Source: Palaemon carinicauda
Lineage: Eukaryota > Arthropoda > Malacostraca > Decapoda > Palaemonidae
NCBI RefSeq assembly: GCF_036898095.1
Contig: NC_090751.1
Location: forward strand, 82,234,430-82,298,429
Direction of reading: 5' to 3'
Length of the DNA: 64,000 nucleotides
Shown here: piece after piece, positions 11,844 through 24,254 of the stretch
Position numbering within the stretch: the first letter of the stretch is position 1
How the letters are laid out: each line of letters starts with the position of its first letter
The notes under the pieces: model-generated
The model's input: only the letters and a program-made list of their open reading frames with translations
What the model was told of the DNA's origin: nothing
The model's database searches: none
Made by a program: the position numbers and the translations under genes

Positions 11844-14800
11844 CTACGGCGGGGACCTTCGGATGGAATCTCTCGGACACAGCATCGCGACGCTTCAACA
11901 CCGAGTTGGCCCACAGGGTGGTAACCTGGTGCGCCAAAAACTCGATGGAGCGGGTGCCCGAGAGCAAGAAGGTCTCTAGGGCCTTCCTATTGGTCTCCTT
12001 GGACAAGTCCTCCGATCGCAATAGGATGCCCAGAGATCCTAACCAGAAGTCCAGCCACGAAGTGGCCTGCATGGCACACTTAGCGACCTTCTCGTGGTTA
12101 TGGATCTCTGCCGCCGAGAACGACACCTGCTGGGCAGAGAGTTTCTCCAAGGGAACTCCCTTCGCCAGCTCCTCCACAGAGTGATGGAGAGGAAGAGCGA
12201 GGTTGTGCTCACCCAGGATCTCGAAATACCTCCTCTGCTGAAGGCGAGGAGGAGGGATGAGTTTGTTCCCGGCAGTGGAACGACTGGAGGAGGCAAGAAG
12301 TGCGAGCTGAGCATTGGCCCTAGCTCTGGCACTCTTCAGCCCCCGAGACCAGGGCAGAGCTGCACTGGTCTTAGGGGCCTTCCAAACGTCAAACACTTCA
12401 TCCAGAATCGTGTCTTTGCCTTATCAGGCTTAGGACCTGCCAGAAGGCATGTTCGGACTCTTGCTGTTCTCCTCCCTGCGGGCTGGCAGCTAACTCTCCT
12501 GCCCCAGGAATCTCTTCCTGGGGTGATACGTGGACATTCCCCTGGGTAGTCGTGGGTTCCTGACGAATCCTTGCAGAGGATTTAGGGATGGTCTTGGAAT
12601 CCTTGGGTTCCCTCCTGGGAGGGATACAGGATCCCAACAACGAGGTTCGAGGGGCCCCTTCCTCACGAGACGATTCTCCTGCCTGAAGCGAAGTCTCCCC
12701 CCTTGGTGCCGAGGGGAAGACTACCGCCCCACTGGACTCACCTGAGGACGGAAAAGCCTCGTCCACGGGAGAAGGAGAGAGTACTCGTGCAGGAGAGGGG
12801 ACCATCGAGACCGACCTCTTGGGAACCAACTTCGCCCTGGGGGAAGTCACCACGAAGTCCACTCCTCTCTTTCTCTTCAGCGTAGGAGAGACAGCCGCTG
12901 GTTTGTTGCCCTGGCCGGCGAGTGCTGGTTTCATAACCCTCACTAACGCCCGTGCCAGCGGACCAAACCAAGTCTGCTGCTCCAAGGACACAGAGTCCGA
13001 AATCCTCGCTAAGGTGAAAGGGATCGGGCGATCCTTTGGAGTGAACACGACGGTACCTGCCTGAAAAGAAGGTGGGGAAGAATGCCGTACTGACCTGTCT
13101 TCGTCCTGCACTACCAACCTGTGCTTGGATGGAGGTGATCCCGAGTGCCGTCTAGGAGCACGCGTCCCTGCTGCTACCACCGGCTGTGGAATTCGCCGCG
13201 AACTATGGTCGCGCGAGGGCGAACGGTCGCGCAAAGGCGAATGGTCGCGCGGGCGCATAGGCGAGCGGTCGCGCGGGCGCGCAGGCGAGTGGGCGTGAGG
13301 GTGGGCAGGTAAATGAACACGTGTCCGAGGCGACGAACGCAAGCGATGGCGCGACGGCGAGGGATCGTGCTGCCGCGTAGGTGAAGAAGATCGCTGGCGA
13401 TAATGACCGCGTGATGGTAAGCGATGGCGAGCAGCATGTGTAGGTGAATGATCGCGTGATAGGGTGCGATGGTGATCAGCATCCGCAAGAGGGGGATCGT
13501 TCAGGGTTGTGCGATGAGGAGCAGCATGCATAAGCGGGCGATCGTGCAGGGTTGTGCGATGGCGAGCAGCATGCGCAGGTGAATGATCGCGTGAAAGGGT
13601 GCGATGGTGATCAGCATCCGCAGGAGGGCGATCGTTCAGGGTTGTGCGATGAGGAGCAGCATGCATAAGCGGGCGATCGTGCAGGGTTGTGCGATGGCGA
13701 GCAGCATGCGCAGGAGAATGATCACGTGAAAGGGTGCGATGGTGATCAGCATCCGCAGGAGGGCGATCGTTCAGGGTTGTGCGATGAGGAGCAGCATGCG
13801 TAAGCGGGCGATCGTGCAGGGTTGTGCGATGGCGACCAGCATGCGCAGGTGAATGATCGCGTGAAATGGTGCGATGGTGATCAGCATCCGCAGGAGGGCG
13901 ATCGTTCAGGGTAGTGCGATGAGGAGCAGCATGCGTAAGCGGGCGATCATGCAGGGTCGTGCGATGGCGAGCAGCATGTGTAGGTGATCGCTGGCGAGCT
14001 GGTGATCGCTGGCGAGCAGAAGGTCGACGCGTGTCCTGTGAGAGGACAGGTTGTGCGGAGCGTTCACGAACAGGAACGGGAAGATCGCTGGCGCGTTGGC
14101 GAACATGTGTTTCTGACACACGCGCAGCAGGATGTTGCGTAGCCACAGGACCAGGTGGATGGTGAGCAGGGAGTTCAGCAGGAACTAAAGGGTGGTCAGA
14201 GACCGCAGGGCGATGGTCCTCAAATGAGCGCTGACGCTCGGAAGAGAGCTGACGAGCAGGAGAGCGCTGGCGAGGGGGGCGAACATCAGGAGAGAGCCGA
14301 CGAGCAGGTGAGCGTCGGCGAGCAGGAGAGTCTTGGCGAGCAGGAGATCGTCGACGAGCAGGAGATCGCTGGCGAGCAGGAGAGCGCTTGTGCGCTAGCC
14401 CTGCTCGCGTAAGGGAAGAATCCCTTAGCCCCGAAGGGACTGTTGCCCGTCGGGTGACGAGTTCTCCAGAAGGCGAAGATCCGGCAGGAGATGGTGAGCG
14501 GTCTGCAGAGAGGTTCAAGGAGGGCGGAGCAGTCGGTTGAGGCTGACAAGGAGAGTCCCCCCCGGAGGACGAAGACCCAAAAAGGCGCCTCTTAGTCCCC
14601 CTGTAAGGGGAAGGGAGGCCCTTGTGGTGTAGAGGGCGGTGAGCCTTACGGCGGAGGCGGCCTCGGGGGAGATCGTCGGGACCATCGGTCCTCCGAAGGG
14701 GAGTCTCCGTCAAAACACTTCCCTCAGAAGGAAGCTGGGCAGCAGTCGAGACCGAAGGACTCACTTCCCCCTTCGAAGGATGCACGGAAGGAGGAGGAGA

Positions 14801-15451
14801 GCCTTGAGCACCATCACCAGCAACAGCACCTGCGTCGGAAGGCCCAGCCACGTCGGAGGCCTCTGTCACCACGATGTCGACAATAGACAGAGGGTCTACC
14901 TCCGCTACCACCGGCGACTGTTTAACAGCGGCCCCCAACGAGACAAGATCAATAAGAGCGACCCTGGAGGGCAAGCCCTTAAGCCCCAGGGACGACCAAA
15001 TCTGTAAAAGATCATCACTGGATAAGGCATTATTATCAATAACCTCCCCCGGAGGAGGAGGGGGAACCGCCTCGCTATGGGAGGCGACGCCCTCTCCCCC
15101 CACCGAAGGTAGGGAAACAGAACAAGGGCCTGCGCTCCCACTCGGACGACTCTCCTTAGGAGGCGGACGAGGGGGAGCTTCGGAGGAGGTTTGGGCGGCG
15201 GAAGAAGAGTCCCGAGAACCTTCCTCCTTCAAGGCTAACCCCGGAGGAGAACGGTCTCTCTTGGACTTCTTCTTACGCCGACGGCCAAACCTCTCCCACT
15301 GGGAGGCAGACCACTCCCTGCACTCACGGCACATGTTATCCTGGTCGCACCGTCGGCCCCGACATTGAGGGCAGAGGGTGTGAGGATCCGTAATAACGTC
15401 CGACATGAAAGTCCCACAAGGACGGCCGGCAACTCCAGGGCATGTACGCAT
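11530..15451 (-). pseudogene. DIRS gag-like protein, copy B (one frameshift)
   Basis: The frame opens with MRTCPG at 15451. I prefer this Met over an upstream one because copy C shares sequence from here on. A Cys-rich cluster follows (CPQC, CRECREW), then a long Arg/Ser/Pro region with RSPAR-type units and four copies of a 45-aa His/Arg/Asp-rich unit. The frame stops at 12398 after a short deletion relative to copy C, but the protein continues one frame over from 12396 (KAPKTSAALPWS) to a basic Gly/Ser/Arg tail ending at 11530. The product would be the structural, nucleic-acid-binding protein of the element. Confidence 0.85.
13440..13985. repeat. 135-bp tandem repeat inside gag of copy B (4 units)
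   Basis: Units recur every 135 bp (45 codons) and encode RTTLHDRP, RTTLNDRP and RDHSPAHA. The period is a multiple of three, so the frame is kept. Units differ by a few substitutions (for example LTHA/LMHA). Copy C lacks this expansion and instead has 18-bp units. Confidence 0.85.
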
Positions 15452-15564
15452 AGTAAATAAAAGAAAATAACTGAAGGTCAACTTCCAACCAATCACACAA
15501 GCTGAAAAGAAAAAGCAGAAAATTAAAGGCTGTCACGAAGGCGATGAACAGACACGTCTGATCA

Positions 15565-15767
15565 CCGCCGAGCCAAAAGTGAAGTGAAGCAAGTCACCGG
15601 TGTGTGGAGGGGGGAGGGGTAGCAAGCTACCCTTCCCCACCCCCCCGCTAACTAGCGCGAGGGTAATTAACCCTCGTTAAAAACTATTGGCTCGTCATTT
15701 CAGCTGCGCTAAAAGTAATACCCACCCTTTGTAAATAGCGTGGTTTGTATTTCGGTTACGGAACAAT
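15565..15767. repeat. DIRS B 5' inverted terminal repeat
   Basis: Reverse complement of 7808-7985, including the short word GGGTGGGTATTAC that is specific to copy B. The outer end reads GGTTACGGAACAA, then host R500 sequence resumes at about 15768. Confidence 0.88.
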
Positions 15768-16255
15768 AAAAATTTTAATAAAACAAGAGGAAAAAAAATA
15801 AGATAGAACAGTGTGCCCTAGTATAGCCTCAAGCAAGAGAACCCAAAACAGCAGAAGACCATGGTACAAAGGCTATTGCCCTACCCAAGATTAGAGAACA
15901 ATGGTTTGATTTTGGAGTGTCCTTCTCCTAGAAGAGCTGCTTACCATAGCTAAGGAGTCCCTTCTACCCTTACCAAGAGGAGAGCGGCCACTGAACAATT
16001 ACAATGCAGTAGTAAACCTTTTGGGTGAAGAAGAATTGTATGGTAATCTCAGTGTTGTCAGGTGTATGAAGACAGAGGAGAATATGTAAATAACAGGCCA
16101 GACCATTCGGTGTATGTGTAGGCATATTGAAAAGGAACCGTAACCAGAGAGAAGAATCCAAAGTAGTTTTGTCTGGCCAGTCAAAGGACACCATAACTCT
16201 CTAGTAGTAGTGTCTCAATGAGTGACTAGTGCCCTGGCCAACCTACTACCTAAAA
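15768..16255 (+). repeat. ~0.5-kb interspersed repeat R500, distal part
   Basis: Shares GACCATGGTACA, AACAATGGTTTGATTTTGGA and CCACTGAACAATTACA with copies at 45286-45650, 49165-49735 and 54295-54915. No ORF is conserved among the copies, so it is a non-coding interspersed repeat of unknown class. Its proximal part lies left of DIRS B (7710-7757), interrupted by that insertion. Confidence 0.8.
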
Positions 16256-16563
16256 CTCACATAGAAGTTCTAGATAAATGTTGCTGGGGTGTATGTATGT
16301 ATAGCGGCCACCTGCATGTATGATTACAGCTAACTTAGAATACGGCAGTGTAAGGGTTATTGCAGGGGGGCGTAAGTAGGTAAGGACAAGGCTTGTAGGT
16401 TAGGATACGGGGAAAAGTTGAGGTTAGTTGATGACTATTTTGGTTTTATTTTACAAGAACACTATGTTCCCCACATGATTTTAAACAGCATACAGTATAT
16501 CAATTAGTCATTACTAGTTCATTAGGTTTCACGATTAAATCTGAGGCAGTTGGTCAAAATAAA
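16256..16563. other. Non-coding spacer; holds an empty-site paralogue of a transposon target
   Basis: No gene is seen. Bases 16365-16445 (GCAGGGGGGCG ... GGTAAGGACAAGG|CTTGTAGGTTAGG) are paralogous to the two flanks of the short transposon at 25550-26384, but without the insertion. Confidence 0.6.
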
Positions 16564-16918
16564 AAATGACAAATTCGGAGATAATTTGTATTTTTCCTAA
16601 CCATACAAACCTTAGCTATTTACATTGGGTTTACTTTCGGCATAGCTGAAATTGACGAGCCAATAGATTTTAACGAAGGTTAACTACCCCCGCGCTGGTT
16701 AGCGGGGGTAGGGGAAGGGGTAGCTTGCTACCCCTCCCCCCCCACCCACCGGTGATTTGTCTCACTTCATTTAAAGGTACGACTTGACTTGGGGGACAGG
16801 GCTGGCGGGCAAATAAGTGTAAATAGCTAAGGTTTGTATGGTTAGGAAAAATACAAATTATCTCCGAATTTGTCATTTGTTCCATAACTGAAATACAAAC
16901 CACGCTATTTACATTGGG
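16564..16918. repeat. DIRS C 3' ITR and bipartite internal complementary region
   Basis: Bases 16564-16623 are the reverse complement of 16818-16877. Bases 16874-16918 are the reverse complement of the other end (24406-24450) with two differences, both transitions. The arrangement is identical to that in copy B. Confidence 0.87.
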
Positions 16919-17371
16919 TGACTTACCCCTTAGGAAGGGGGGAAAGTCCCCAGCCTTACTGGCTTTGGCTTTACCCGGGGACTCCGACTCCAAGTGAGTA
17001 GCACTCGAGAAAAGGAGTCCCTGCACCTCACAAGTTCCTTCCTCCGCAAGGAACGTGTGGCCTACGTACGTTGTGTGTGGAGGAAAGAGAGTGACTCATC
17101 CTAAGAAGTTGACCTTCAGTATGTTCCCAATACCACCTCGTCAGGGTATGGGGGACGCGACAGTATTAAGCTTAATACTAGGAACACAAGGGAGCATGGT
17201 TTACCTGCAGAGGTTGAGGTCAGCTATGCGGAGACCAGGATGCTGCTTTCCCCAAGAGAGGGGAGGATGAAGAAAGAAGTAAGGGCCAGACATACTCTTT
17301 CATTCACACAGACTAAAACCGGGTAACAACGCCCTCAACCTACTGCTACTTGTCCATCAAGGAGTCTGAGG

Positions 17372-18350
17372 TTAGACCAGCTGTTGTGCAGCCACCACGG
17401 GGCAGATAGAAAATGTATCGAGGCTCCTGTGGGTCACGTCCTGCAGGTAGTGGGCTGTGAAGGTCGTTTGACGCTTCCAGACCCCAGCTTGAAGCACCTG
17501 CGTCACAGAGAAGTTTCTCTTGAAAGCCAGGGACGTAGTGATGCCCCTGACGTCGTGTGCCCTAGGGCAACTGACGGAGGAGGGTCCGGATTCAAGGCGT
17601 GGTGGATGACCCTTCGAATCCAAGCCGGGATAGTGTTCTTGGTGACCCTCCTCCTCGTCCTGCCTGTACTAACAAACAATGCTTGCATGCGAGGATGAAC
17701 TGCAGCTGTCCTCTTCAAGTAACGCCTCAGACTCCTCACTGGGCATAATAGCAGATGATCTGGGTCGCTTGTTACAGAACGGAGTCTCGTGACCCTGAAA
17801 GAGTCGAACCGTGGGTCCGGCACTCCAGGGTTCTGAGTCTTGGCAACAAACTCAGGGACGAACCTGAACGTTACCTCCCCCCATCCCCTTGAATGGGCGA
17901 TGTCGTACGAGAGACCATGAAGTTCACTAACTCGTTTGGCAGAGGCCAACGCGAGTAGGAAAGCCGTCTTCCAAGTCAGGTGGCGATCAGAGGCCTGGCG
18001 TAATGGTTCGAAGGGAGGTCTCTTAAGGGACCTGGGAACCCGAACCACGTTCCATGGAGAAGGTCTAACTTCCGACTGAGGGCAGGTAAGCTCATAGCTA
18101 CGTATGAGTAGAGAGAGTTCCAGCGAGGAAGAAATGTCCAATCCTTTCAGCCTAAAAGCCAGGCTTAAGGCTGAGCAATAGCCTTTCCCCGCCGAGACCG
18201 AAAGGCGCATTTCCTCCCGCAAATAAACGAGAAACTCCGCTATTGCTGGAATAGTGGCATCGAGTGGAGAGATACCCCTCCCACGACACCAACCACATTA
18301 GACTTTCCACTTCGCCTGGTAGACTCCCGCAGAGGACTTTCGCAGGTGCC
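17372..18350 (-). pseudogene. DIRS tyrosine recombinase, copy C (stop and frameshift)
   Basis: Closely similar to the intact copy B protein. A TAA near 18299 interrupts the N-terminal region after WKV. The frame is then open from 18222 but shifts near 17570, between DPPPSV and PRAHDVRG. The catalytic residues are still encoded (AKRVSEL, HDVRG, GVWKR, AHYLQD) but cannot be made as one protein. Confidence 0.88.
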
Positions 18351-20564
18351 GAGACATTCTCTCCGCAACCTGTTGCGAAAAGCTTCACTCCGTGAGGAGA
18401 CGCTGGATAGTCTCCAGGCGTGAAGCCGAAGCGAGGCTACGGCTTTGTGGAAGATGTTGCAGTGTGGCTGTCTGAGTAGCTCGTGTCGTGGGGGATGCTC
18501 TCTCGGGAGCTCCGTCAGGAGCTGCAGAAGGTCCGGGAACCATTCCGCGTGATGCCATAGCGGAGCTATCAGAGTCATAGACAGGTTGACCGATAGTCTG
18601 GTCCTGTTGAGCACCCTTCTCATCAGACAGAACGGTGGGAAGGTGTACACGTCGATGTTGTCCCACCGTTGTTGGAAAGCATCTTGCCAGAGAGCCTTGG
18701 GGTCCGAGACTAGGGAGCAGTACAGGGGCAGCTTGAAATTCAAGGCTGTCGCGAACAAATCCACCGTCGGGGAACCCCACAAAGTCAGGACTTTGTTGGC
18801 TATCTGAGGATCCAAAGACCACTTGGTACTCACTATCTGCGAAGCCCTGCTCAGACTGTCGGCGAGCACATTCCTCTTGCCAGGAATGAAGCGAGCTGAT
18901 AGTGTTATCGAGTGGACTTCGGTCCACCTCAGAATCTCTACTGCAAGATGGGATAGCTGTTGTGAAAAAGTACCTCCCTGCTTGTTGATATAAGCCACTA
19001 CCGTGGTGTTGTCGCTCATCACCACCACGGAGTGACCCGCCAGGGTCTGTTGGAACTGTTGAAGAGCCAGGAATACGGCCTTCATCTCTAGCAGGTTGAT
19101 GTGCAGGTACTGTACTTTTCTGATTCTGACCAAAGGCCTGAGGTCCTCTGGTTCGGAATGTGAGCCCCCACCCTTCTTTTGACACGTCCGAAAACAGCAT
19201 CAATTCCGGGGGAGGACGAGAAGATCCACTCCCTTTCGCAGGTTCTCGTCGACCAGCCACCACCGCAGGTCCGCCTGTTCCGAGGGTCCTATCGGGACCA
19301 GAAAGTCCGGGGAATTGGATCCTTGACTCCACCGGGACTTGAGCCGCCGTTGCAGGGATCTCATCCTGAGACGGCCGTTTGGAACCAGATGGACCAGGAA
19401 GGCTAGGTGACCTAAAAGACGCAACCACGATTGGGCTGGAAGCTCTTCCCGCCTGAGGAAGGGCTCTGCCACCCTCCTCATCCTTGCTATCCTGTCGTCT
19501 GATGGAAAGGCTTTGTGGAGATTGGTGTCTAACAACATGCCTAGATAAACCAGTCGCTGGGACGGCTGCAGAGAGGACTTCTCGAGATTTACCATGATCC
19601 CCAGATCTTGGCAAAGTCCCAGGAGCCTGTCTCGGTGTCGAAGAAAGGTCGACTCCGAGTCTGCCAGGATCAGCCAGTCGTCCAGATATCGGAGGAGACA
19701 GATGCCATTCCTGTGCGCCCAAGACGAAATCAGGGTAAACACTCTGGTGAACACCTGAGGTGCTATGGAGAGACCGAAGCACAGCACTTTGAACTGGTAG
19801 GTCTTGCTGTCTAGGCTGAATCTCAAGTACTTCCTGGAAGACGGATGGATTGGGATCTGGAAGTACGTGTCCGCTGTCTCCATGCTGAACGGAGTTTGCT
19901 TGACAAACTTGTTCAGAGCTGAGAAGTCGATGACAGGTCTCCAGCCTCCAGACGCCTTCTTTACAAGAAAGAGTCGACTGAAGAAGCCTGGGGAGCCGTC
20001 GACGACCTCCTGGAGAGCACCCTTCTTGAGCATGGTCTCGACTTCTGCCCGAAGGGCTAGCCCCTTTGCCGATCCCATGGCACAGGAGCTCAACGACACT
20101 GGATTCGCTGTCAGGGGAGGTTGAGATGTCGTGAATGGGACGCGATAACCTTGGCCGATCACGGAGACCGTCCAAGAATCGGCCCCATGTTGCTGCCACC
20201 TGTGCACGCAACTTTGAAGGCATCCCCCCACAGGTGGACACGCGGGGGGACTGCCACTCCTACCGTTTACGGCCGCAGCCGCTCCCTCTAGGAGTCTTGC
20301 TTCCCCTGGAGGACTTACCGCCACTCTTGTCCTTGGCAGGAAAGGGCTGGGGCTCAGACACCACTTTCTTAGCTGCCGGCGCCTGCTTCGGTGTCCTGCG
20401 AGGCTGTTGCTGCGGAGCTGGAGGCTTGTAGGGCCGAGATGCAAGGGCCCTTTGGAGGAGGGAGTCCTGGCTAGACTTCCTCTACCTCTCAGCTGTGCGT
20501 TCCATATCTTGGGGCTCAAACAAACTTCCCCCAAGGATGGAGGAGTGTCTGAGCCTGCAGACAT
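18240..20564 (-). pseudogene. DIRS reverse transcriptase - RNase H region, copy C (motif A deleted)
   Basis: The RT frame runs 20564-19200 and keeps YLDDW. An in-frame 57-bp deletion at 19866/19867 removes 19 residues including motif A, whose first Asp is catalytic: METADTV...KDAYFQIP in copy B becomes METADTYFQIP. The frame ends at LLVLPRN. RNase H begins in another frame (ELMLFSD), then resumes in the RT frame (18240-19133: SDNTTVVAYINKQGG, VLADSLSRA, VDLFAT, FPPF). The RT is inactive. Confidence 0.88.
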
Positions 20565-23500
20565 CCACGCCGGGGACCTTCGGGTGGATCTTCTCGGTCA
20601 CCGCATCACGACGCTTCAGCACCGAGTTGGCCCACAGGTTGGTAACCTGGTGTGACAGGAACTCGATGGAGCGAGTGCTCGAGAGGAGGAAGGTCTCCAG
20701 GGCCTTCCTATTGCTCTCCATAGACAGATCCTCGGAGCGCAATAAGATGCCCAGAGAACCCAGCCAGACATCCAGCCACAAGTGGCCTGCATGGCACACT
20801 TCACGACCTCCTGGCTCAGGATCTCCGACGCCGAGAATGTCACCTGCTGGCCGGAGAGCTTCTCAAGTGGAACTCCCCTAGTAAACTCTTCCACCAAATG
20901 GTGGAGGGGAAGAGCGAGGCTAGACTCCCCCATGATCTCAAAATACCTACTCTGCTGTAGACGACGAGGTGGGAGGAGTCTGTTCCCGGCAGAGGAACGA
21001 CTGGAGGAGGCGAGGTCTGCGAGCTGAGCGTTGGCCCTGTCTCTGGCACTCTTCACCCCCTGGGACCAGGGCAGGGCCGCACTGGCCTTTGGGGGCTTCT
21101 AAGTTCCATAGACCTGATCCAGGACCGTGTCCTTGCACTCATGAGGGGCGATCTCCGGGTTCTTGAACCTGTTGAGCTGCCTCATCAGGCCCAAGACCTG
21201 CCAGAAGGCATGCTCAGACTCGTGCTGCTCTCCTCCCTGCGGACTGGCAGCTAAGTCTCCTGTCCCCGGAAGCTCTTCCTGGGGAGACACGTGGACGTTC
21301 TCCCAGAGTCTGGCTGGTTCCTGACGAATTCGCGAAAAGGACTTCGGAATTGTCTTGGAGTCCTTGGGTTCCCTCCTGGGTGGGATACAAGACTCCAGCA
21401 AAGAGGTCTGGAGGGTACCTTCCACGCGAGACGATTCCCCTTCACGAGGAGGAGACTCCCCCCTTGGTGCCGAGGGAGAGACCGCCGCCTCGCTGGATTC
21501 TCCTGAGGACGGATAGGCCTTGTCCACAGGAGAAGGAGAAAACGACTGCGAAGGGGATGGAGCCTTCCTGGCGGACTTCTTAGGAACCAACTTCTCCCTG
21601 GGAGAAGTCACCACGAAGTCCACTCCTCTCCTTCTCTTCAGCGGGGGGGAGGCCGTCGTTGGCTTGAGTCCTAGATCGGCGAGTGCTGGCTTCATAGCCT
21701 TCATTAATGCCCGCATCAGAGGACCAAACCAGGACTGCCGAGATACAGACACAGAGTCCGTAATTCTAGCTGGAGGGAAGGGGATCGCCTGACCCTTCGG
21801 AATGGACGCAACTGGGCCTACCTGCAAAAAAGAAGAAGAAAGTTGCCTTGACCTCTCCGACAATTCTTCCTTGTCCTGCGAGAGAGACCTGCGATTGCGC
21901 GGAGGTGATCCTGACTGCAACCTGGAAACACGCGTCCCTAATGCCGCCACGAGCTGCGGAACCCGACGAGAACGGGGGTCGCCCTGGCGCTCCACGGGGG
22001 AGTTTCCAATGGATCGCGCGCAAGGGGCTGCTGGAGCGCGGGCGCGTATTCGCGCGGAGATAAACGAGCGCGGGAGCGATTGCGAGCGGGCGAGTGGGCG
22101 CACGGGAGCGATCGCAAGCGGGAGAGTGGGCGCGCGGGCGAGCTGGCGAGTGGGCGCGTTGGCAAGGGAACGCGTTGGCGCGTGGGCGAAGGAACGCGCG
22201 GGAGCACAGGAGATCGCTGAGGGCCAGGAGAAAAGTACAGAGCAGGGGAACGATGGTGTCCTGGAGACCTGTGATGCGTGAGAGAGCGATGGCGAGTCGG
22301 CGAACGACCGCGCGTGGGCGAGCTGATCGCAAAAGACCTATGTCTGTCAAGATCCGGGTGGCACTAACGGGTAGGAGAGCGCTTGCGCGCAGGCGAAGGA
22401 TCGCGCGGGCAGTTAGGAGATCGCCGGGACTCAGGGGAACGCTGACGCGCTGGAGATCGCTGACGCGCAGGAGATCGCTGACGCGTTGGAGATCGCTGAC
22501 GCGCTGGAGATCGCTGGCGCGCAGGAAGACGACGCTTAGATTGCTGCACAGGAGCAAGAGGAGCGACGCGCAAAGGCGAACGCTCGCGAATGGGCTCAGG
22601 ATGGGAAGGCGCGTGGGCGTGCCGGAACTCTGGATGTACGCGCAGGAGACCGTGCGGGTTGCTGCGCAGGAGAAGGATGACGAGCAGGAACGCGTGGGCG
22701 AGGAGGAGTTAAATCCTTGCCCGCGTCCAGATCCGGAGATCTAGGGCGCGTGGGCGCGCAGGCCGCGTATCAGGAACTGGATGCGCAGGTGCGCGCTGAC
22801 GAGCAGATCTTGTCCGCTCAGGTGACCGTTGGCGCGCTGGGCGCGTAACAGGAACAGGAGGTTGTATGTTGTCCGCAGGAGAGCACTGGCGAGCAGGGGA
22901 CCGTTGCCCATCAGGAGAGTGCTGGCGATCAGGGGAGCGCTGACGAACAGGAGAGCGCTGGCGAGGTCAGTCAGGAGACTGCAAAGATGGAGAGCGCTTA
23001 CGCGCTACTGCGCGTAGGAGAGCGCGCAGGGGAACCCTGACGCGCAAGGGAAGCCCCCACACCGTGGGAGACATCCCTTTTCCCCGAAGGGACCGGTGCC
23101 CGTCGACTGACGAGTTCAGGAGTCTGCTGGCCATCTGCGCAGGAGGTGGAAGGTCTGGCAGGAGTAGGAGATCGCGAACGATCCCCGGAGAGATCTAAGG
23201 ACGCGGCTGCTACAGTCTGCTCCTGGCGAGGAGGATCCTCATCGGAGGACGGAGGAGGAGATGACTCGAAGAGGCGCCTCTTGACACCCTTATAGGGAGA
23301 CGGGAGGCCCCTGCGACGAAGAGGACGACGAGCCTTATGGCGAAGGCGGCCACGAGGGAGGTTATCAGGATCGTCGGTCCTCCGAAGAGGAGTCTCAGTC
23401 AGAGCGCTCCCCCGAGGGGGAGACGTAGCCACAGGAGAGACTGTGGGACCCACCTCCCCCTTCGAAGGATGTTCGGAAAGGGGAGGACAGCCTTCAGCAA

Positions 23501-24142
23501 CGTCAGCAACATCAGGAACCGCAGAGGTTTGACCAGACCCGTCGGAAGCCTCTGCCACCACGACGTCGACGATAGACAGAGGATCTACCTCTGCTATCAC
23601 CGGCGACTGCTTGACAGCGGCCCCCAACTGAATAAGGTCAAACATGGCTTCCTTGGAGGGCAGGCCCTTGAGCCCCAAGGAAGCCCAAAGCTGAAAAAGA
23701 TCATCATTAGAGACAGAGTTATCAACGTTATCAAAACCCTTCCCCGGGGGAGGAGGGGGAGCCGCCCCGCTATGGGAGGCGACGCCCTCTCCCGCACCCC
23801 GAGTTCGGGAAACAGAACAAGGGTCTGCGCTACCACTCGGAGGCCTCTCATGAGAGGCCGGACGAGTGGGAGCTTCAGAGGAGGTTTGGGCGGCGGAAGA
23901 AGAGTCCCTAGAGCCTTCCTCCTTCAAGGCAGCCCCTGAAGAAGAACAGTCTTTTTTGGATTCTTACGCCGGCGGGCAAACCTCTCCCACTAGGAGGCAG
24001 ACCACTCCCTACACTCACTGCACGTATTTTCCCTGTTACACCGTCGGCTTTGACACTGCGGGCAAAGGGTGTGAGGATCGGTATCCACCGCCAACATGAA
24101 GGTACCGCAAGGGCGGCCGGCGATCCCAGGGCACTTGCGCAT
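20270..24142 (-). pseudogene. DIRS gag-like protein, copy C (multiple shifts)
   Basis: Opens with MRKCPG at 24142 and has the same Cys cluster as copy B (CPQC, CSECREW). The frame breaks near 23950, then parts remain open at 22998-23927, 21099-22103, 20616-21056 and 20482-20799. The Trp codon after TAER is TAG here and TGG in copy B. A TAG also follows VYGT near 21099. Five 18-bp units at about 22441-22535 lie in the RSPAR-type region. Confidence 0.83.
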
Positions 24143-24254
24143 GATGAATACCAAAGGGCGAGGCCAACTTCCAAAAAACACAGCTGAGGAAAAGCAAAGA
24201 AAAAGATTAAGGCTGTCAACAACGAGGACGATAGACAGACACGTCTGCACATCG

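Larger units (their letters stand above)
7758..15767 (-). mobile_element. DIRS-type retrotransposon, copy B
   Basis: An 8.0-kb element with inverted terminal repeats, a bipartite internal complementary region and the gene order gag, RT/RNase H, tyrosine recombinase, all on the minus strand. ITR sequence at 7808-7950 is the reverse complement of 15600-15740. It has no long terminal direct repeats and no LTR-type primer site, as expected for DIRS. The recombinase ORF is intact. RT is destroyed by frameshifts and a stop, and gag by a frameshift. It sits inside an R500 repeat. Confidence 0.92.

Noticed and set aside
12398..15496. Host SR-type splicing factor, suggested by RSPAR repeats
   Set aside because: It lies between DIRS termini, upstream of RT, and has a homologue at the same place in copy C. 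It is gag of the element.
18385..20241. 618-codon minus-strand ORF in copy C
   Set aside because: Mostly an out-of-frame reading of RT and RNase H. Only the short LMLFSDVSKEGWG segment is genuine RNase H.
21802..22744. Plus-strand Arg/Ala/Gly-rich frames in copy C
   Set aside because: Complement of the repetitive Arg/Ser/Pro part of gag; high GC and short-period repeats remove stops on both strands.
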